A stretch of DNA of 64,000 nt from Raphanus sativus (GCF_000801105.2 NC_079516.1:45054908-45118907), one strand, 5' to 3'; counted from the stretch's first letter, positions 1-12,565 are shown. Notes: generated by a model not told the origin, from the letters alone. Numbers and translations are program-made.

Positions 1-975
1 CCAGAACAAAAAAATGAAAATGTTTTATGGTTAAAAGCTGAAAATTTCACTAGCTGATTAGCATATAGTATAGAATACAACATGAATGTAAAGGAGCGTT
101 TGCAATATCTTCTCTTCCTTTTGGAAATCAACCCGGTTGCCATGCTATATTCAAAATATCTAAAATAAGGTATATTTGGTGAAAATAGATCTCCTGCTAT
201 TCCATCGTTTGGTTGCAAAAGTTTCCTTTTATATATAATATATCATAGTTATTTAAAAACTGTTTGGGAAATACCTTTAAAGTTGAAACTAAAAAAAATC
301 CAGCCCATTCCTGTATATGTTTGATATATGTTAATCGTTAATCTAATCACATTGGATAACGACATGCATGCTTTCTGCATCACTGTTTTACACCAAAACC
401 GAAGTCGGATATATACATATATAAAACATAAGAAAAGCACTCAAAAGGCAGAGCTACGTACACCAGCTTGAATTTTTATTCTGTCGAGGCTTAACCATTA
501 AGCGATATTTGTGGTCTTATATAGGCTTTAAGTGGGTAGATATGCTGCTAATTTAAGTTAGTTTAATGTCATGTGTAATGTATGGATCGTTTAAAATGGA
601 GATGGATAAAATTTGGAGTTTGCTTAGGTTTGTTTACTCTCGTCTTAATTCTGGATTCAAGAAAAAAGTAATAAATACGATATAGGTATCAAATCCAAGC
701 ACTTATGTCAAACCTAGTTTGAAAGCCCTAAGTAACGTCAAAATCACAGTCGTTAAATAGGGTTTATTTATAATCTTAAAAAGATGTATACGTTTCGATC
801 AAAAAAAAATATGTATACGTTTATAGGAAAACGAAGAGCAAAAATTGATGTAATACAAAAAAAATTGATGTAATACTAAGTGCGAAAGAAGATGCGCATA
901 TAGCATGATATAGATTCCTTATTTCTTATGCTTTTGAGGTGGAATATACGATTTATTTGTCCTTTTAACTATATA
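1..975. other. AT-rich intergenic sequence, no gene seen
   Basis: Short open frames only, none with family resemblance or splice structure. No terminal repeats recognised. Confidence 0.6.
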
Positions 976-976
976 A

Positions 977-1642
977 CTAGATTATAACCCGCCCTTTTAA
1001 AGGGCGGATATATTTTCGTTTTGTTTTTCTTTGAAAATTTTAGTTTTTATATTTGATTTTCTTTTGTAATCATATTTATATTTAATATTAATTTAATTTG
1101 ACAAAATAATTCATTAAATAAATAAAATATATAGTTGGATATAACATTTATCAATATGTCATGTTTTTATTTTAATAGAATATGTATTATATGCCGTCTG
1201 CTGACATTTTAATATCACCAACTTTTTAAAAATTTAATATCAACTATCTATATTAATAAAACTGAAGTATTTTTATAAATTGTTTGAAAACATCGATAAC
1301 AATAAAAAAAGAATATAATGTTGTTTGGAAACATGTATAGCAGTATATTAAGAAGAAAACAAAGTAATGAATTTATGTTATTAAGAAAAATTGGAAGTCC
1401 ATTATATTATTATGAGAAACTATATATCTGAATCAGATTTATAATATACAAAAAATTTCCAATCTAATTATCTGAAAATTTATTTTGTCTATAATAATCA
1501 TAAAATAAAATTTAAACTTTATATACATATTTCAAATCATTTAAATTTGATTTATATCAAAAATTGATTCAAAAATATACATATATTCAAAAATTGATTT
1601 TATTAAAATATTTTCCAATAGCCATTATAAAAAAAATGTTTT

Positions 1643-1682
<40 letters not shown>

Positions 1683-1921
1683 AAATAGATTATAAAGTCT
1701 AATTTCAAACACCAATTTTTAAATTATGGTTTTTGTATTTCACATTAAGTTTTTAAAATATAATTATATGATTATTTATATGATGGTACGTATAACATAC
1801 TATTAATTATATGATTCATCTAAAATATGATAACATATATGATACATAATAGCGATATAAAAATAAATAATAACATATTTTGAGAAAATATATCCGCACG
1901 AGTATGTGGATAGAAGTCTAG
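977..1921. mobile_element. Helitron-like sequence with two outward-facing 3' termini
   Basis: On the minus strand a GC hairpin (CCGCCCTTT / AAAGGGCGG, 987-1007) is followed by CTAG at 980-977 and then T. On the plus strand a second hairpin (TATCCGCA / TGTGGATA, 1891-1912) is followed by CTAG at 1918-1921 and then T. A short GC hairpin about ten bases before CTRR-T is the known 3' end of Helitrons. No coding capacity lies between. A complete 5' (TC) end was not recognised, so the two ends may belong to two truncated elements joined head to head. Confidence 0.5.
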
Positions 1922-2772
1922 TTTATGTTATACTATAAGTTTGTAGATGATCCATAAACAATAAAATTTTGGTGTTTATGGATCTAAGTCCAATATAATG
2001 AGAACTTGATTAAATCAAGAAAGGCATTTAAACCAAATAATCAAAGGGACATTTAATAAGACGCTGGTTTAGTTTTATGTGACAATCGGTTGTGTTTAAG
2101 TAGTTTTGGTCCATTACAAGTAGCGTGTACAATTATTCTAGTAATTTAGAAAGGGTCCAAAACAACTTTTGTTAGTAGATAAAAAATAGGACTCTAAATT
2201 AATAGATTAGATATATATATATATATATATATATATAGAAAAATAGATTATAAAGTCTAATTTCAAACACCAATTTTTAAATTATGGTTTTTGTATTTCA
2301 CATTAAGTTTTTAAAATATAATTATATGATTATTTATATGATGGTACGTATAACATACTATTAATTATATGATTCATCTAAAATATGATAACATATATGA
2401 TACATAATAGCGATATAAAAATAAATAATAACATATTTTGAGAAAATATATCCGCACGAGTATGTGGATAGAAGTCTAGTTTATGTTATACTATAAGTTT
2501 GTAGATGATCCATAAACAATAAAATTTTGGTGTTTATGGATCTAAGTCCAATATAATGAGAACTTGATTAAATCAAGAAAGGCATTTAAACCAAATAATC
2601 AAAGGGACATTTAATAAGACGCTGGTTTAGTTTTATGTGACAATCGGTTGTGTTTAAGTAGTTTTGGTCCATTTACAAGTAGCGTGTACAATTATTCTAG
2701 TAATTTAGAAAGGGTCCAAAACAACTTTTGTTAGTAGATAAAAAATAGGACTCTAAATTAATAGATTAGATA
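1649..2772. repeat. 558-bp direct tandem duplication
   Basis: The segment that starts in an (AT)n run near 1649-1678 and ends near 2211 is repeated from 2212 to about 2772. Bases 1679 onward match 2237 onward nearly perfectly (offset 558), apart from one added T near 2672. Each copy carries a Helitron-type 3' terminus (CTAG at 1918-1921 and 2476-2479). The (AT)n tracts at the junctions suggest unequal exchange or slippage between microsatellites. Confidence 0.9.
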
Positions 2773-4132
2773 CTCCCAACTATTGTTTGTTTGATTAAAC
2801 TAATCCGAGTTAATTATCACTAAAGCAAAATGATTAAAAGAGTTAAATGTCATGTTTATCCCAACATATGCCTTCCTTGTTTCCCGTACTTCCAACTCTC
2901 TCAGTGCTTTGCGTAACAGATAGACAAGTGGGTAGAGAGATTCCATACGTTTGTGCTTTCTTTAAATTAATCAAAAGTTTATCTATCAACTAATCAATAC
3001 ATTCGTACTCTAATTAGCTTATAATATTCTGACGACTGTGCTGGCAATTAGCATTAATAAACTTATTAATGAAAGAGTCATTTGAGGCAAGTGCTGCATG
3101 GATGGACAACTCTTCTTAAATATCCAGAATATTAATATGCAAGAATGGCTGAAATTGACAGCAGTGTCCCTAAGGTACGCCACAATTTAAGGATTGTTTA
3201 AGTGAAATGATTTATGGTAAGTTCTTAAAAAACTAGGTTATTAGTACTATTTTTGTTGTGAAACATCGTCGACCACCGTTAAGCTTCAAGCTACAAAACA
3301 TCACCAAAACAAATGTTATCTACTTTGTGGTGATTAAGTTAATATTCTAACATTGGTTTATATATCTGATAGTTATAGAAACATTTAAGATTGAATAAAG
3401 AAAAATAAAACAAAGAAAAAACCGTACTAAAAATCGATGAGTCACGTGGATCCCCATAGTCCGCTTGTATAACATTATTCCAAGCTGTATTATCGTACAA
3501 AATTACAAAAGATGTAGTATTAGCTTTAAGCACATGATAACAACTAGTATTCATAATAACCAAAATAATTTTTAAATTAATTGTTTACTTAAGCGCAATG
3601 TGAAACCAAGTATCGTGCCCCGGCGGCTACATTGTCTCTGGCGCAAAGAAATATTGTCAGAATAAAAAGAAGCTGTCTTAGATCCAGCAACACTGGAGTC
3701 TGGAGTGGTTTTATCTGGTTTCTATGGGTATTTTTTGTTTGTTTGATGATGTTCGTCCGATTGATATAAAAAAAAATTAGTTAGCACATGCGAGCCAAAT
3801 TTTATATCGCGTAACATATAATATAATGATCCTTTTCGGAATTTTATTGATGGACCTTCAATGCGATCTGTTCTAATACCTTTTTATATAACAAATATGA
3901 TTAAATTTTAATCATATTTGTTATAACGTTTAATGCAAATATGCATGGTGATTAAGTTTAGATTCATAACGTTTTTGGTTAGTAAGGCCTTATTCGTGAT
4001 TCGGGAAGGTATCGCTGCATCAACAATAAGCCCTAAAAATTCAATGATCACTACGGCAAGGAAAAAATGGAGAATTAAAAAAAAGTGACGCTGCTATTAA
4101 TTTCTCGTTTGTTGCCGATAATGTTGCTATGC
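2773..4132. other. Intergenic, no gene seen
   Basis: AT-rich sequence with short frames only. The last 60 bases continue directly into 6376 onward when the LTR element at 4138-6370 and one TSD copy are removed. Confidence 0.5.
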
Positions 4133-4137
4133 TGATG

Positions 4138-4927
4138 TGAAGATGCAAGAAGAGCTTAAAGATGTCAATAGTCTTCCGTGACTAACTAGGCGACGAAGTC
4201 ACTGATGCTGGAGGCATTAGTTGTTACTACATAAGGCATTCGGAGTGGTGGGTTACCATGTGGATGCAAGGATATGCTGAGATGGAGAAGAATAAACTGA
4301 GGGTTTATGTCTTGACGTAGTCGTTGAAGTAATTGCTGATGCAGTGTGTGTCAGAGAGTGAACCAGGAGGCATGCGGAGTGGTAGAGACCATGTGGACGC
4401 GGGATGCTGAGCTGGCGTGGGACAAACTTGAGGAGCAAGTTTATACCGTGGAGAAAATGTAAGAGATAAACTTGGGGAGCAAGTTTATGCCTTGAGGAAT
4501 AAGTACATTCCAAGAAAAGGAAAGTGTACTTATTAATATGGAAGTTGTCCATATATCCATGTTGCCTTGGAGACTAGGTTTCAGGAACGTGGAGATCACT
4601 ATAAAAGAGCTATGGAGTCATGGGTATTCCAATAAGACACTGGGGGCTATTGTTATAGAGGAAGGGTGAAAATCCCTTAGGGTGCTCTTGGGTCGTGCTA
4701 AAGCAGTTACTGAAGTACTGACGATGGAGAGACAAATTTGGGTAGATTAGAAATTGTTCAGTAACAGCTGTTAGGGTGTTAACAGGCTAGCGAGGCTGAT
4801 TAAGCAGAACTTGTAATAGGGTTTACAAGGCGATTTCTAATAAAGCAATTGGTGTTTGCTTGTATCTATTTTGTCTTTTGGTTTACCTTCTGCATTACTT
4901 AATTGTGGTGTCATCTTTGCACTTACA
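4138..4927 (+). repeat. 5' LTR
   Basis: Begins TGAAGATGCAAG and ends CACTTACA, directly before the primer-binding site. It is the direct-repeat partner of 5579-6370. Confidence 0.9.
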
Positions 4928-4929
4928 AT

Positions 4930-4941
4930 TGGTATCAGAGC
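4930..4941 (+). other. Primer-binding site (initiator Met tRNA type)
   Basis: TGGTATCAGAGC, two bases after the end of the 5' LTR. This is the usual complement of the 3' end of plant initiator methionine tRNA in LTR elements. Confidence 0.9.
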
Positions 4942-5565
4942 GGGTCACCTAAGTTACTGGTGTGATCCTTGAAGGTGAAGATGTACACAATTGTTTGATG
5001 CAGAAGACAATCATGTTGGATGATGGCTGGTGGTATGGTCATTGGAGGGCGCACATGAAGCTGTTGGTTTGAGGAATCAAGGAGCGTGTGTGGATAGCTG
5101 TGAAGACTGGGTGGGAGGAGCCTACCATATTTACAGCAGAAGGGAAGAAGCCGAAGTCTAAAGAGCCAAGACAAGGAGTGGTTCGAGAGGTAGTTCGAGA
5201 AGTAGTACGGCGGATGCGTCAGAGCCTGATGCAGTACTCATGAAGAAGCAGACGGGTGTGTCTGTGATGTTTGTATTGACATCTAAGCATCTATATTTTA
5301 GCTTAGTATGCAATCAAGCAGGGGGAGAAGTGGTGACGTTCTGGTCCAAGGAGTGCATATCTCGTGGGGGAGAAGAGCATGGTGATGGACGTCCTGATGT
5401 AGATGGTGCATATCTCGTGGGGGAGAAGAGCATATCTATGTATGAAGATGAAGATAGTGCAAGTCTCGTGGGGGGGAGAAAGGCATATCTAATAAGGAGG
5501 TTTCCAGGTGAGGAAACGTGGTTGTTGAACCAGAAGGGTATTGTGCTTGATTAGCACACAAAGCT

Positions 5566-5577
5566 AAAAGGGGGAGA
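5566..5577 (+). other. Polypurine tract
   Basis: AAAAGGGGGAGA one base before the 3' LTR, the expected site for plus-strand priming. Confidence 0.85.
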
Positions 5578-5578
5578 T

Positions 5579-6370
5579 TGAAGATGCAAGAAGAGCTTGC
5601 AGATGTCAATAGTCTTCCGTGACTAACTAGGCGACGAAGTCACTGATGCTGGAGGCATTAGTCGTTACTACATAAGGCATGCGGAGTGGTGGGTTACCAT
5701 GTGGATGCAAGGATATGATGAGATGGAGAAGAATAAACTGAGGGTTTATGTCTTGACGTAGTCGTTGAAGTAGTTGCTGATGCAGTGTGTGTCAGAGAGT
5801 GAACCAGGAGGCATGCAGAGTGGTAGAGACCATGTGGACGCGAGATGCTGAGCTGGCGTGGGATAAACTTGAGAAGCAAGTTTATACCGTGGAGAAAAGG
5901 CAAGAGATAAACTTGGGGAGCAGGAGTTTATGCCTTGAGGAATAAATACATTCCAAGAAAAGGAAAGTGTACTTATTAATATGGAAGTTGTCCATATATC
6001 CATGTTGCCTTGGAGATTAGGTTTCAGGAACGTGGAGATCACTATAAAAGAGCTATGGAGTCGTGGGTATTTCAATAAGATACTGGGGGCTATTGTTATA
6101 GAGGAAGGGTGAAAATCCCTTAGGGTGTTCTTGGGTCGTGCTGAAACAGTTGCTGAAGTACTGACGATGGAGAGACAAGTTTGGGTAGATTAGAAATTGT
6201 TCAGTAGCAGCTGTTAGAGTGTTAACAGGCTAGCGAGGCTGATTAAGCAGAACTTGTAATAAGGTTTACAAAGCGATTTCTAATAAAGCAATTGGTGTTT
6301 GGTTGTATTTATTTTGTTTCTTGGTTTATCTTCTGCGTTACTTTATTGTGGTGTCATCTTTGCACTTACA
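5579..6370 (+). repeat. 3' LTR
   Basis: Begins TGAAGATGCAAG and ends CACTTACA. It is followed by TSD TGATG (6371-6375). It differs from the 5' LTR by scattered substitutions and a small indel. Confidence 0.9.
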
Positions 6371-6375
6371 TGATG

Positions 6376-9300
6376 AAAACAGTGATCACCGGAATAGCTT
6401 CCATAATCAAACGCGGGTTTCGCTTCGACATCCTCTTCACATACTTAGGCTTCAAGTTACATACTTATAATTGGGGCTTATTTTGAGCTTGCTGCGTCGC
6501 CACCGATCTGTTTCCAAACAGGCCTAGAAGAAAAGAATTTTGATTTACGAGGTGAGGTGAGCTGAAGTCAAATAAGCAAATAAAAAAGGGGCTGGCGTCG
6601 TTACCTATCAAAGCATGTGGGCCGTAGTCTTTTGCCTTTGTGCACGACATTAGGGCCCAAATTATGGGCCGATTGCAAGATAAACAAACGACTTCATTTA
6701 GGCTGCTGAGCTCTTTCCTACGCACAAACAGCTTGATTAGTTTTTTAGATTTGTCAACCAAAATAGATTTGCTGATGTCTGGGCACCTAACCAATAAATA
6801 TGGAAGTGATTGTGAACGAGAAAATTATATCTTTAGCTAAGATTTTTCTTGTCAAAGAAAATATTTTGTAATTCTCTGTACAAGATTCATGTAAAAGGAT
6901 GATAAAGATCTTTAAATCATGTAACTAATTCGCTTAGAAAATAAGAAAATTGACAATTCCGTCAATGCTAATTGCTAAACCATCTAGACTTAAATTATTA
7001 ACTATATTATAAAAACTTAAATATCAGATCTGCGTTATCATCCATTGAAAATCAAACTCGTATAATATATTACTAGATTTTTGACCTGGTTTGAAAACAT
7101 AGATTTTTCTTTGGATTGTAAATTATTATTTTAGAATTGGTATATATTATTATGTTGCAAGTTTATTGTATCAAAGAAGAATATTTATTTTGAATTTATA
7201 ATTTATGAATTAATTTATATAAGATTTTCTATATACATTCTTATATAACTTTTTTTAGGCATAGACATTTAATCAGATTCGAAAACCTAACCAAAATTGA
7301 CCCGGAAATATAGCTGTGGTTAGGGTCCAAATCAGGGCTAGGTATAATTTGATTTTTTATTTGATCCGTGTTTTCCGTTCGCTTCTGGATTCTGACCAAA
7401 ACTCAATCATGTATCCAAAGTATGTGAAATGTTTTGTATACTATGTATTTCCAAAGTATGTGAAATATAGCTGTGGTTTTTTTTTTGTCGACAAAAAAAA
7501 AACTATGTATTTCAGATATGTACTCAGTATTTCAAATGTGTTTTTGGTATTATAAATACTTAAGTTTTGGATTCAGCTTCGATTATAATTTCGAGTAAAA
7601 TTTTAATTAAAAATATTTTGGGTATTAGGAAATATTTTTATTTTTTTTTGGTTTCCCAAGTCAGATTTAAGGTAGACTTTTGGGATTTTTAGGTATTTAA
7701 ATTATTTTAAGATATTGTTCCCAAAAAAATATTTTTACAGTTGTTTCTGTTCGAATATTTTTTTGTGGTTCAGTATGTAAGGATTTCGGGCACTTCAAAA
7801 ATTTTAAGTCCTAAAAATCTGAGATCAACTCGTATCGTTATGTACCCAAAATTATTGATATTTGAACTATGGATCCAGACTCCAAAAGAATCGACTCGAA
7901 TCTGAACCATAAATTTTTAAATACTTAGTTATATCACTCGATATATTTTGGTTAGTTTAATAGTATATATTTTTAAATTTTTAATAGTCTTAAGCATATA
8001 TTAAATAACAAATTTTATTTTGAACACTTAAAAATAATTTTAACGCAAAATATATACTTTTGTTTTTTACATAGGGTTTGATAAACTGTTTGTATTTAAT
8101 TTGAATTTGAGAATATTTGGAACTATATAATATAAGATGACATAATTTTATATGATGTATGATATATGCTAACTTTAATTGAGTTCTGAAATCTATTAAA
8201 GTTAATAAATTTTGTGGATTTAAAAGCATATCTACAGTATACTCTTTTTGTTTAAAATATTTTGTAACAATATATGATATATCTTGATTTTTTAAAATAA
8301 GGGGAAATATACGAATATTCAATTTTTCGAATTTTAAAAAATTTAGTTACCTTTAAAAATAAAGTGGCTCAAACAAAATGATATAGTTTTGGTATGATGT
8401 TTTTATAAACAAAATTATTTTGTATAGTAAATAAGAATATCAAATAAGATTTTTTTTTTGGTCAGATTTTTTTTTTTGCTTTTGGTCAAATATATCAACT
8501 AAGATATTGTTAGAGAAAGATAAAGGTAAAGGAAAATTATATGGTATTTTTTTTGTTTACCTATGATAAATTATAGGGTTGACTAAACCACTAAATTTAT
8601 GTTCTGTTACTTTTTATTACTAGAGAAGTATAAAGTAAAACAAAACAAACTAGTTAAATCTAATCAAATGGGATAACAATCTTGTTTAAATATATTTTTA
8701 GAATGATTATTTTGAAAGTATAGATTATAAATAACTTAACTATCATCCGATCTGAAACTCGTGAATTTGGCAGCATATATCGGGGACAGTGCACAATAAT
8801 CCAAGTGTGTCAGTTATATGTTATTTTATTTTTATGAGATGTCTGGAATCTGTCATCATGATAAGTTATTTATTCCTTTTAATTGATTCGGTTCCTAAAG
8901 TATGCTTCCAAAGTAACAAGGAAAAAATCAGAGAGGTTGCGGAAGATTCACGTCCGGACGATGTTTCTTTGTTTTCTGGTAGTGAATAAACTAATACAGT
9001 CCACCTTTTTCTAATAGTTCTGTTATTGTATATGTATGATGTATCATCTAGAAGGTCAACTAAGCGATTAGATGATAGAAGATGATAGTAATCAAATTCA
9101 ATAATAAACTGTGAAAAATGGGAATGATTAATTTTAACGTCGTTTTCATTAAAAAATAACAAAGGAAGAAATTTATTGAATTTCTTTTATTAGTCTGAGG
9201 ATATTTCAAGCCTATAGAAAAACTCAGATCAATCTTTCAAAGAGATGTGCAGTCTATGGATAGATCTTCTTTCCGAACATTCAAATAGATCTTAAAGCAT

Positions 9301-10162
9301 AGGTTTATATCCGGAAATTTATTGAATCTTTCTAATGGCCGTAAAATATTATCAGACTTCATTGCTATGCATTTTGAAGGGTTTTCCTTCTATAGTGAAG
9401 ATATAACCTACTTCCATATCTTCTTCTTTTTTTTCTTTTTTTTTTCTTAATTTAGGTTGTGAACTAGTTGTTAAATTTCAAAAATATTCTAACATTTTTT
9501 TTCAACATTTGTCACTTTTTATTAATTAGCATTCAACTTAATTTATAGTATATCTAACCATCTTCATCTAAACTTCTAATGACAAATTTAAAATTTTATC
9601 ACAACAATTATCTCTAAAATACAAAAATTTGGAATAGTTTTCCTTTTACTGAACTTTGGAATGTGTTTCAAGAAAAAAAAGTTAAAGCAAACTAAATCAA
9701 TATAGTTGAAATCTCATCATTTGGTGTAAAATAAATTTTGTGTAAACGTTTTTATTTATCATGCTGGAAAACAACTTTGGGATTACTTCCCTTTGTTTTT
9801 TTACTGCACGATTAGTAAATTAGAACAATACTCGTTTGGGAGCTACAACCTTTTGATCAAGTATGAATAACTGTTTTAAATCATAGACTATCTGGGAGTC
9901 TATGACCATGTGACATGGCTCAAATCATAGATTCCAACTCCAAAAGAAGCAATATACATTTTATATTTTAAATTTCACGTAATAAATCCGAAGTGTCACG
10001 AGTAAAACAAATACTCTTGTGTGTATGATTGTTAACTTTTAAAGTAACTGAGAGAAATATAGAAAGTGGTATTAAATATAAAAATGAGAAAGAGAAAAAA
10101 AAAGTAAAAAAAAGTTCTTTTTGTTTAAGACCATTTTCACTAAAACTCTATTTTTTTCCTTT
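6376..10162. other. AT-rich intergenic, no gene seen
   Basis: Only short frames without recognisable families, poly-A/T tracts and a pyrimidine run near 9420-9450. No terminal repeats with TSDs were recognised. Confidence 0.5.
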
Positions 10163-10305
10163 ACAAATTACATTAAAATAGAATAATTCTTTTACTCCAA
10201 TGGAGTTACTCTGTTACTTCAATAATATAATTATAGAGTAACACTATTGGAGTAAAAATTACTCTATAATAGAATTATTTTATTTTAATGTAATTCATCA
10301 AATGT
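10163..10305. mobile_element. Fold-back MITE core
   Basis: The left arm (ATTACATTAAAATAGAATAA and on through ACTCCAATGG) reappears inverted at about 10220-10303. The words ACTCTATTATAG and CTCCAATGG also occur in the better-bounded MITE at 29764-30077, so the two may belong to related families. Exact ends and TSD were not resolved. Confidence 0.55.
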
Positions 10306-11026
10306 AAATGTTAAGTAAATGAATTTTGCTTGATTGAAAATAAATATCCTGTTTAGTTATTGACGCTAGATATACCATCCGGCCAAGACTTGTGAGTGAC
10401 AAAAAAAACTTAGAAAGCTAGTGAATATTTTAGTCCAAAACACAATTGATACATATATATATATATAGGTATTTTGAAATTCAGCTATTTTGTTTAATAT
10501 TTTAGATTTTACAGTTTTATTGTGTTGTTGTATTTTGAGTTAGTTTGCTTTTAAATACATAAATTTTACTCGTTTTGGTTTATTTTAAAGCTTTACCTTT
10601 CATACAAATTTCAGGTTTCGATCTAGTTTATCTACCTTAGATGTATCATTTTATGTTTGAGACGAAAATTTAAAACAAAAAAAACTATATATCTATGTAC
10701 TAAAAATGGAAAATATTACAGTATGTTATATTATTACAGCACCATCACCTAATATTTTATTTTTTTTACTAAACCATCACCTAATATTACAAGGAATTAG
10801 TTTTGGAAAGACGAGTACTAAACGTCTAAAACACTAGTACTGTATTACAAAACATTGATTAATGTTACAATGGCAAACCAGTTGAGAAATATATAGCCAA
10901 AACTAGTATTTTACAGACCCTTCAAAACACATCTATTTATTCTATTATACAATGGAAATACAGTAATTTTGAAACACGATACGCAGTTTCAAACACCAAC
11001 AAGGAGTTGTAAAACGATAACCATTT
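10306..11026. other. Intergenic, 3' side of the UGT gene
   Basis: AT-rich sequence with no coding signal. The part next to 11026 is presumably the 3' untranslated region of the minus-strand UGT gene. Confidence 0.5.
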
Positions 11027-12469
11027 CTAAGCACCACGTGCCAAGTCCCTGTCACGTTCCAGAAACCGTATACACTCCTCCGTGACTCTGCAAAGCGACT
11101 CGTGCGCCGAACCACCGTCGGTGCTCAACGACATCTCTGCCTCGTCTCTCAGCTCCTTTACTCTCCTTCTCATCTCTTCACCTTCCTCTCCCGCCATAAC
11201 CTTCCTCACAATCGCCTCAATCTCCGATCTAGTTATCGCCTCCTTCGAATCATCAGCTCTGACGGCGATTCCTAGTTCGTCGCTGAGCAACGCCGCGTTC
11301 ATATTCTGCTCTGCGAAAAGCGGCCACGCGATCATCGGCACGCCGCTGACCACGCCTTCGAGCGTCGAGTTCCAACCGCAATGTGTCAAAAACCCACCAA
11401 CGGCCCTATGAGCCAGAACTTCAGTCTGTGGGGCCCATGACGGGACCACGAGACCTCTGTCGCAAGTACGAGACACGAACCCTTCCGGTAAGTATTCCGG
11501 CGTGCTGTCTTTGGCCCCGCCTCCGTTAGCCGAGAAATATTCGCTGCAAGAAGAACCATCCACTGGGGGTCGAACCACCCAGACGAACCGTTGCTGGCTC
11601 TGCTCGAGCCCCCAAGCCAGTTCGGTTAGCTGTTTAGCCGCTAGAGAACCGCCACTCCCGAAGGAGATGTATAGAACCGATTCATCTGGCTGTTCACTTA
11701 ACCACTCCAAAACCGGGTGACAGGTTTCAGATGTTTCTACCGGTCTGCATAATGGACCAACAGGGTAAACCGGTACACGAGCGACCCGACCCAGAAGTTT
11801 TGTGTCTTGAAGGGACTTCAGTGATTTAGGCTCCATTTCATCCCATGTATTCACTAAAATGCCATCTGCTTTTGGGTAGGCCAGGCTGTGTCGAACAAAA
11901 TCCCGGTACAGCGGTTCGTCAGGAACCAGGTATGCGTCCATGGTATCTTCGAATCGAACCGGTTCACATCCTGGTATTTCAAGCGGTTTTCTGTGTATTA
12001 TATGCTCTTCTTTGACATCTTTGTCCAAAGTTGGGTAATACATAGCAACACCAAGATAACGTGCGTTGGAAGCGATCAACACATACGTCAACATATTGAA
12101 CTGTGATGCTAGACATAAAGCATCTGTGCCAAACAAGTCGATGACCAGAGCCGTTGGCTTTTGATTCATCTCAGCGATCTTGGATCGGAGTGCTGGAACG
12201 GTTTCACGCATAATGACTCCTATCTTGGTCACCACGTGATCTGCGGGGTTCACTAGTTGAGAAATGTCCGGCATAGGAAGGTTGACGACGTCCACGCCGC
12301 TCGAGTTGAGGAACTTGGACTGAGCGGAGGCTGCGTCGGTTTCGAGGACGAAGATGGTGACGTGGAAGCCGTGGTTAGCGGAGAGACGTTTAGCGAGCTC
12401 CATCACGGGGATGAGGTGGCCCATTCCGGGACTTGAAAACATGGCGGCGTGTGGTTTTGTGATTTGCAT
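11027..12469 (-). CDS. UGT72E2: UDP-glycosyltransferase, UGT72E2/E3-like (monolignol glucosyltransferase)
   Basis: Single-exon, 480-residue family 1 glycosyltransferase. UGT72E enzymes transfer glucose from UDP-glucose to the phenolic 4-OH of coniferyl and sinapyl alcohols or aldehydes in the cytosol. Visible signs are the N-terminal MQITKPHAAMFSSPGMGH with the catalytic His at residue 18, Asp111 in ALVIDLFGTD as its partner, and the C-terminal PSPG box from WAPQ (W345) through HCGWNS to about residue 388. The length equals that of UGT72E2 as I recall it. Sequence words such as VVTKIGVIMR and EPVRFEDTMDAYLVPDEP point to E2/E3 rather than E1; which of the two cannot be decided here. A TATA box lies at 12551-12558 and a solo LTR begins 8 bp further upstream, so regulation may differ from relatives. 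Confidence 0.93.
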   Translation of the reverse strand: MQITKPHAAMFSSPGMGHLIPVMELAKRLSANHGFHVTIFVLETDAASAQSKFLNSSGVDVVNLPMPDISQLVNPADHVVTKIGVIMRETVPALRSKIAEMNQKPTALVIDLFGTDALCLASQFNMLTYVLIASNARYLGVAMYYPTLDKDVKEEHIIHRKPLEIPGCEPVRFEDTMDAYLVPDEPLYRDFVRHSLAYPKADGILVNTWDEMEPKSLKSLQDTKLLGRVARVPVYPVGPLCRPVETSETCHPVLEWLSEQPDESVLYISFGSGGSLAAKQLTELAWGLEQSQQRFVWVVRPPVDGSSCSEYFSANGGGAKDSTPEYLPEGFVSRTCDRGLVVPSWAPQTEVLAHRAVGGFLTHCGWNSTLEGVVSGVPMIAWPLFAEQNMNAALLSDELGIAVRADDSKEAITRSEIEAIVRKVMAGEEGEEMRRRVKELRDEAEMSLSTDGGSAHESLCRVTEECIRFLERDRDLARGA

Positions 12470-12550
12470 TTGATACTTTTTTTTTTCTTTACTATTTAGT
12501 TTCAGTTTCAGAGGATTTGTGATGAGTTTCTATGGTAGCTCCCTTGGGTT

Positions 12551-12558
12551 TATTTATA
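12551..12558 (-). promoter_or_regulatory. TATA box of the UGT72E-like gene
   Basis: TATAAATA on the minus strand, about 85 bp before the start codon. It sits only 8 bp from the end of the solo LTR at 12566-12912. Confidence 0.65.
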
Positions 12559-12565
12559 GTCAATT

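Larger units (their letters stand above)
4138..6370 (+). mobile_element. Non-autonomous copia-type LTR retroelement (LARD/TRIM-like)
   Basis: Two LTRs of about 790 bp flank only about 650 bp of internal DNA. The 5-bp target duplication TGATG is at 4133-4137 and 6371-6375. A primer-binding site follows the 5' LTR and a polypurine tract precedes the 3' LTR. The internal part begins with decayed gag-like sequence resembling the copia gag region around a WYGHWRAHMK-like stretch (about 5015-5065), interrupted by stops. No protease, integrase or reverse transcriptase is present, so the element depends on others for movement. I count roughly 34 differences between the LTRs by eye (about 96% identity), which implies a fairly young insertion. 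Confidence 0.9.

Noticed and set aside
4253..6075. Minus-strand frames of about 70-110 codons inside both LTRs
   Set aside because: Same frame in both LTR copies only because the LTRs are duplicates; antisense to the element, with no known protein.
6376..6486. Frame MLMKTVITGIASIIKRGF spanning the LTR element insertion site
   Set aside because: Looked like a host exon split by the element, but no family was recognised and no splice context is visible.
7316..8322. Frames of 79 and 110 codons in AT-rich DNA
   Set aside because: Composition typical of noncoding AT-rich sequence, no family signal.
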